This document shows positions 5,092 to 7,596 of a stretch of DNA of 7,596 nt, piece by piece. Made by a program: the position numbers and the translations under genes. The stretch's first letter is position 1; every line of letters starts with the position of its first letter. The notes beneath the pieces are model-generated. The model saw nothing but the letters and a program-made list of their open reading frames with translations, was not told the DNA's origin and searched no databases. The stretch is from positions 1 through 7,596 of the forward strand of contig VSOA01000188.1 in assembly GCA_009774585.1 (NCBI GenBank), read 5' to 3'. This DNA is from Lachnospiraceae bacterium. GTDB lineage: Bacteria > Bacillota > Clostridia > Lachnospirales > Lachnospiraceae.

Positions 5092-6423
5092 ATGAACAAA
5101 GATCTGACTGTAGGGAAACCGGAAACCGTACTATGGAAATTCTGTCTTCCGCTGTTTGGAAGCATCATTTTCCAGCAGCTCTACAACATCGCCGACAGCT
5201 TGGTTGCCGGTAAATTTATCGGTGAAAATGCGCTCGCGGCTGTGGGAAACAGCTATGAAATCACGCTGATTTTTATTGCCTTCGCTTTCGGATGCAATAT
5301 CGGATGTTCCGTCATCGTGTCAAGGCTGTTCGGTTCCAAGAAATATAATGAAATGAAAACTTCGGTATACACCACGATGATATCCAGTATAGTCTTGTGC
5401 GCGGCGCTAATGCTCTTCGGCTTTCTTTGCTGCGACACACTTCTTGAACTGATTCATACTCCAGCAGAAATTCTTGCAGATTCCAGACTGTATCTGGACA
5501 TCTATGTACTGGGGCTGCCCTTCCTTTTCTTCTATAACATTGCCACGGGAATCTTCTCAGCGCTCGGAGACTCTAAGACGCCTTTCATCTTTCTGGCAAT
5601 CTCTTCAACCGCCAACATTCTGGTCGATATTCTATTTGTGGCTGCTTTCAATATGGGCGTAGCCGGTGTGGCATGGGCAACTTTTCTCTGTCAGGGTGTA
5701 AGCTGTGTGCTGGCAGTAGTTGTGGTGTTAAAAAGGCTGGTCGGCATCCGCACCGAAGGTACGGTCGCGCTTTATTCCTTCGATATGTTTCAGAAAATTG
5801 CCGTCATCGCAGTTCCGAGCATCTTACAGCAGAGCTTTATCTCGATCGGCAATATTATCATCCAGAGCGTCATCAACGACTGCGGTGTGGAAGTCACCGC
5901 CGGATATGCCGCGGCAATCAAACTGAACAATCTGGTCATCACTTCCTTCACCACACTGGCAAACGGACTGTCGAACTATACGGCTCAGAATATGGGCGCC
6001 GGTATCCTGCCTCGAATTAAGGACGGTTTCAAAGCCGGCGTAAAGATGGTATGGCTGCTGTGCATTCCCATCGTGGCACTGTATCTGACAACGGCAAAGG
6101 CGCTTGTCACCTTCTTTATCAACGAGCCGTCACAGCTTGCGCTTGCTTCCGGCACGCGGTTTCTCTATATTGCGGCGCCTTTCTACTTCATCATCTCCGT
6201 TAAGTTGATCGCCGACGGAATCCTGCGCGGCGCAGGGTTGATGAAGCAATTCATGATTGCGACTTTTACGGATTTAATCCTAAGAGTAGTTCTTGCCACA
6301 ATATTTGCCGGACAGGTAGGCTACATCGGCATCTGGTGCGCATGGCCAATCGGATGGACGATCGCTACGGCGGTATCCATTACCTTTTATCGGAAAGGTC
6401 CATGGAGAACGGATGAAGCATGA
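5092..6423 (+). CDS. MATE-family multidrug/toxin efflux transporter
   Basis: This 443-residue integral membrane protein is an antiporter that exports cationic drugs or metabolites using a Na+ or H+ gradient. The sequence alternates hydrophobic segments consistent with the 12-helix MATE fold in two six-helix halves, with a polar linker around 215-232. Family features include the opening PLFGSIIFQQLYNIADSLVAG (20-40), LGDSKTP (158-164), D179 in the helix NILVDILFV, and TAQNMGAG (297-304). Length is normal (about 440-460). The ATG at 5092 is chosen because AGGGAGG (5077-5083) lies eight bases upstream; the in-frame ATG at 5041 would add 17 polar residues from a hairpin. The gene is transcribed away from the arabinofuranosidase block and converges on the GNAT gene. 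The upstream repeats and dyad suggest regulated expression, although no regulator gene is adjacent. Substrate and coupling ion cannot be deduced. Confidence 0.93.
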   Translation: MNKDLTVGKPETVLWKFCLPLFGSIIFQQLYNIADSLVAGKFIGENALAAVGNSYEITLIFIAFAFGCNIGCSVIVSRLFGSKKYNEMKTSVYTTMISSIVLCAALMLFGFLCCDTLLELIHTPAEILADSRLYLDIYVLGLPFLFFYNIATGIFSALGDSKTPFIFLAISSTANILVDILFVAAFNMGVAGVAWATFLCQGVSCVLAVVVVLKRLVGIRTEGTVALYSFDMFQKIAVIAVPSILQQSFISIGNIIIQSVINDCGVEVTAGYAAAIKLNNLVITSFTTLANGLSNYTAQNMGAGILPRIKDGFKAGVKMVWLLCIPIVALYLTTAKALVTFFINEPSQLALASGTRFLYIAAPFYFIISVKLIADGILRGAGLMKQFMIATFTDLILRVVLATIFAGQVGYIGIWCAWPIGWTIATAVSITFYRKGPWRTDEA

Positions 6424-6435
6424 CATTCCAATAAC

Positions 6436-6452
6436 CCACAATCTATTTGTGG
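6436..6452. terminator. Weak bidirectional hairpin between MATE and GNAT genes
   Basis: CCACAA (6436-6441) and TTGTGG (6447-6452) form a 6-bp stem with a 5-nt loop. It begins 12 bases after the MATE stop and overlaps the last codons and stop of the GNAT gene. Neither side has a convincing T tract, so termination strength is uncertain. Confidence 0.3.
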
Positions 6453-6895
6453 ATATACAGCCTTGTCATGTCAGGTTCGCCATCCCCCTGAACCATACAG
6501 AAAAATTCCCAGCCGTATCTTTCATAAAAGCTGGTATGATCAGTAACCAAATAGACCGGTGTTATGCCTTTGGATTTCAAATCTTTCACCACCATATCAA
6601 GCAGGCGCCCTGCAATTTTCTTACATCGATAGTCTTTTTCTGTATATACCGCACAGACATTAGGCGCAAGGTCTTTTCTGTCATGGAAATCATTCTCAAT
6701 GACTCCCAGACCGCCTATGATTCTATTCTCATCCAAACACAAATACCAGCCATACTCAGTCTCACAATTAAGATATGCTTCCATACACTCAAGATAAGCT
6801 TCCTTGGGCACGCCCCATTTACTATGAAACCAGTCGGCGGCCTCCTCCTTTAACTGCGGTCTTTCTCTCAAGGTGATATATATATATTTGTTCAT
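6443..6895 (-). CDS. GNAT-family N-acetyltransferase
   Basis: This 150-residue cytoplasmic protein belongs to the GNAT fold, which transfers an acetyl group from acetyl-CoA to an amine. From the ATG at 6895, beta strand IIGGLGVIEND (59-69) is followed by VCAVYTEKDYRCKKIAGRLL (80-99), covering the acetyl-CoA motif A. It ends with YLVTDHTSFYERYGWEF (115-131), the typical C-terminal motif. The pyrophosphate loop normally reads (Q/R)xxGx(G/A); here it is RCKKIA, with Lys in place of the first Gly, so CoA binding may be altered. The ATG at 6895 has GGAG (6902-6905) six bases upstream; an in-frame start at 6961 would add residues from a hairpin-rich leader. It converges on the MATE gene with 19 bp between stops. 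Target is unknown: small molecule, antibiotic or protein are all possible. Confidence 0.9.
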   Translation of the reverse strand: MNKYIYITLRERPQLKEEAADWFHSKWGVPKEAYLECMEAYLNCETEYGWYLCLDENRIIGGLGVIENDFHDRKDLAPNVCAVYTEKDYRCKKIAGRLLDMVVKDLKSKGITPVYLVTDHTSFYERYGWEFFCMVQGDGEPDMTRLYIHK

Positions 6896-6911
6896 GTTTA
6901 TCTCCATTTCT

Positions 6912-6953
6912 GCGCTGCTTTTTGCGCATAAACGAGTTTGTGGCAAGCAGCGC
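6912..6953 (-). promoter_or_regulatory. Leader inverted repeat before the GNAT gene
   Basis: GCGCTGCTT (6912-6920) and AAGCAGCGC (6945-6953) are exact reverse complements, giving a 9-bp G+C-rich stem with a 24-nt loop. In the minus-strand transcript it ends about six bases before the GGAG of the GNAT gene, so it could affect translation or be the end of the upstream unit. An alternative small stem (TGCGC with GCGCA) inside it could compete. No T tract follows. Confidence 0.4.
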
Positions 6954-6971
6954 GCAGACACAAATCTCGCA

Positions 6972-6993
6972 ATTGAAAATTTTAATTTTCAAT
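6972..6993. repeat. 22-nt perfect A+T palindrome upstream of the GNAT gene
   Basis: ATTGAAAATT (6972-6981) is followed by TT and its exact reverse complement AATTTTCAAT (6984-6993). It lies in the gap between the right-edge gene and the GNAT gene. It may be an operator for a dimeric repressor or part of a transcript end. I found no convincing -35/-10 pair around it. Confidence 0.5.
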
Positions 6994-7035
6994 CTTATCC
7001 TCATTTCTGTTCTGCATTTACATATAATCGAGATA

Positions 7036-7049
7036 GGGCGCAGCTGCCC
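7036..7049 (-). other. Short G+C-rich hairpin downstream of the right-edge gene
   Basis: GGGC (7036-7039) pairs with GCCC (7046-7049) around a 6-nt loop; GCAGCTGC (7040-7047) is also palindromic. On the minus strand it lies about 25 bases after the stop codon of the right-edge gene and is followed by A+T-rich sequence without a true T run. At best it is a weak terminator. Confidence 0.25.
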
Positions 7050-7062
7050 GAACGGTCTACAT

Positions 7063-7102
7063 GGAGAAATCAACTCATAGGTTTCTTTGACTGGATTTCT
7101 CC
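7063..7102 (-). other. 9-bp inverted repeat spanning the stop codon of the right-edge gene
   Basis: GGAGAAATC (7063-7071) and GATTTCTCC (7094-7102) are exact reverse complements separated by 22 nt, and the TGA stop (7075-7077) lies in the loop. The mRNA could fold here and protect the 3' end. There is no T tract. Confidence 0.35.
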
Positions 7103-7596
7103 CTTGGAAAGTTGTACAACCGTCTCCACATTTTGAGAGTATATAGCGCAATCTTTAACATCTCTGCATCTTTGTTATCATCATATACCTGAACCAGCTT
7201 AAGCGCCGAACAATTTAATATTTCTGAAGTTTCTTCATTAATAACTGCGGCATCAATCTGCTCATAAAAGTATTCATATTTATATTCATATAAATTTGCT
7301 AGTACATATACATCTACACCAGAATGTAATGGCACGCCTAAGTAGTTCCCATTGAAATCACAAATAGAAGCAAAATATTTTTTCGTATAAATAGCATTAA
7401 ATAATTTATTTTCACCTCCATCTCTGTTTACAAAAACAACAACGGGAACATACTTATCATCGACTTTCCAGTTAAAAATATGTACATTCTCTGTAAAGGA
7501 ACTGTTTCTTTGTCCCTTCCTGACAGCAATCAACTGCACAAATGCCCTGACAGTTTCTTCCGATATTTCCTTAAACGGCTTATCATAGGTAAATTC
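7075..7596 (-). CDS. Unrecognised protein, 3' part only, A+T-rich gene
   Basis: The frame is open to the right edge, so the true start lies outside the window and 173 residues are visible. The in-frame GTG at 7539 has no evident ribosome binding site, and the reading frame continues upstream as FTYDKPFKEISEETVRAF, so it is unlikely to be the start. I do not recognise the family. The visible part seems soluble: alternating hydrophobic and charged stretches (KYVPVVVFVNRDGG), a Tyr-rich helix-like segment NLYEYKYEYFYEQ, then KIALYTLKMWRRLYNF near the C-terminus. There is no signal peptide or membrane segment in what can be seen. G+C counted by hand over 7201-7500 is 90/300 (30%), clearly lower than sampled stretches of the neighbouring genes. 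This suggests recent acquisition or a different origin. The 179-bp gap to the GNAT gene carries several inverted repeats. Confidence 0.7.
   Translation of the reverse strand, partial: EFTYDKPFKEISEETVRAFVQLIAVRKGQRNSSFTENVHIFNWKVDDKYVPVVVFVNRDGGENKLFNAIYTKKYFASICDFNGNYLGVPLHSGVDVYVLANLYEYKYEYFYEQIDAAVINEETSEILNCSALKLVQVYDDNKDAEMLKIALYTLKMWRRLYNFPREKSSQRNL

Noticed and set aside
6413..6853. A 146-codon plus-strand open frame over the GNAT gene
   Set aside because: The opposite strand encodes clear GNAT motifs with a good ribosome binding site; this frame has neither.

Overview
The window looks like a chromosomal segment from a Clostridia bacterium, most likely a Lachnospiraceae-type gut anaerobe. 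This is inferred from strong purine-rich ribosome binding sites (AAAGGAG, GGGAGGAG, AGGGAGG), a GTG start, sigma-A-like promoters, intermediate G+C in most genes, and the family mix: GH51 arabinofuranosidase, MATE efflux pump, and a PurF-like protein beginning MGGFFG. No RNA gene, transposase, CRISPR array or origin is visible.

Layout. A plus-strand short-chain dehydrogenase/reductase (125-916) converges on a four-gene minus-strand block (923-4801). In transcription order the block holds a 64-residue acidic orphan protein, a GH51 alpha-L-arabinofuranosidase whose ribosome binding site overlaps the orphan's stop codon, a small stand-alone GGDEF-domain protein with a GGDTF motif, and a PurF-like protein. 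The first two genes share a good promoter at 4831-4859. The last two probably form a second unit, with a candidate promoter at 3054-3082 containing a 10-bp palindrome and followed by a leader with a long inverted repeat. A 290-bp divergent intergenic region (4802-5091) then leads to a plus-strand MATE transporter (5092-6423). That region carries three tandem 14-bp repeats, a TATAAT box and a 19-bp dyad. The MATE gene converges on a minus-strand GNAT acetyltransferase (6443-6895). After 179 bp rich in inverted repeats, the 3' part of an unrecognised, A+T-rich minus-strand gene runs off the right edge.

Function. The arabinofuranosidase fits intracellular use of plant arabino-oligosaccharides. 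The MATE pump and GNAT protein are accessory export and modification functions without visible partners. The most notable gene is the PurF-like one. By eye it keeps the PRPP-binding loop and all four iron-sulfur cysteine ligands of Bacillus-type PurF. It has lost the catalytic N-terminal cysteine and the other glutamine-site residues, so it should not be an ordinary glutamine-dependent amidophosphoribosyltransferase. Its partner upstream has a degenerate GGDEF motif. The pair may therefore be a nucleotide-sensing or ammonia-dependent module rather than standard purine and cyclic-di-GMP enzymes; that is inference. No complete new defence or mobile system was found.
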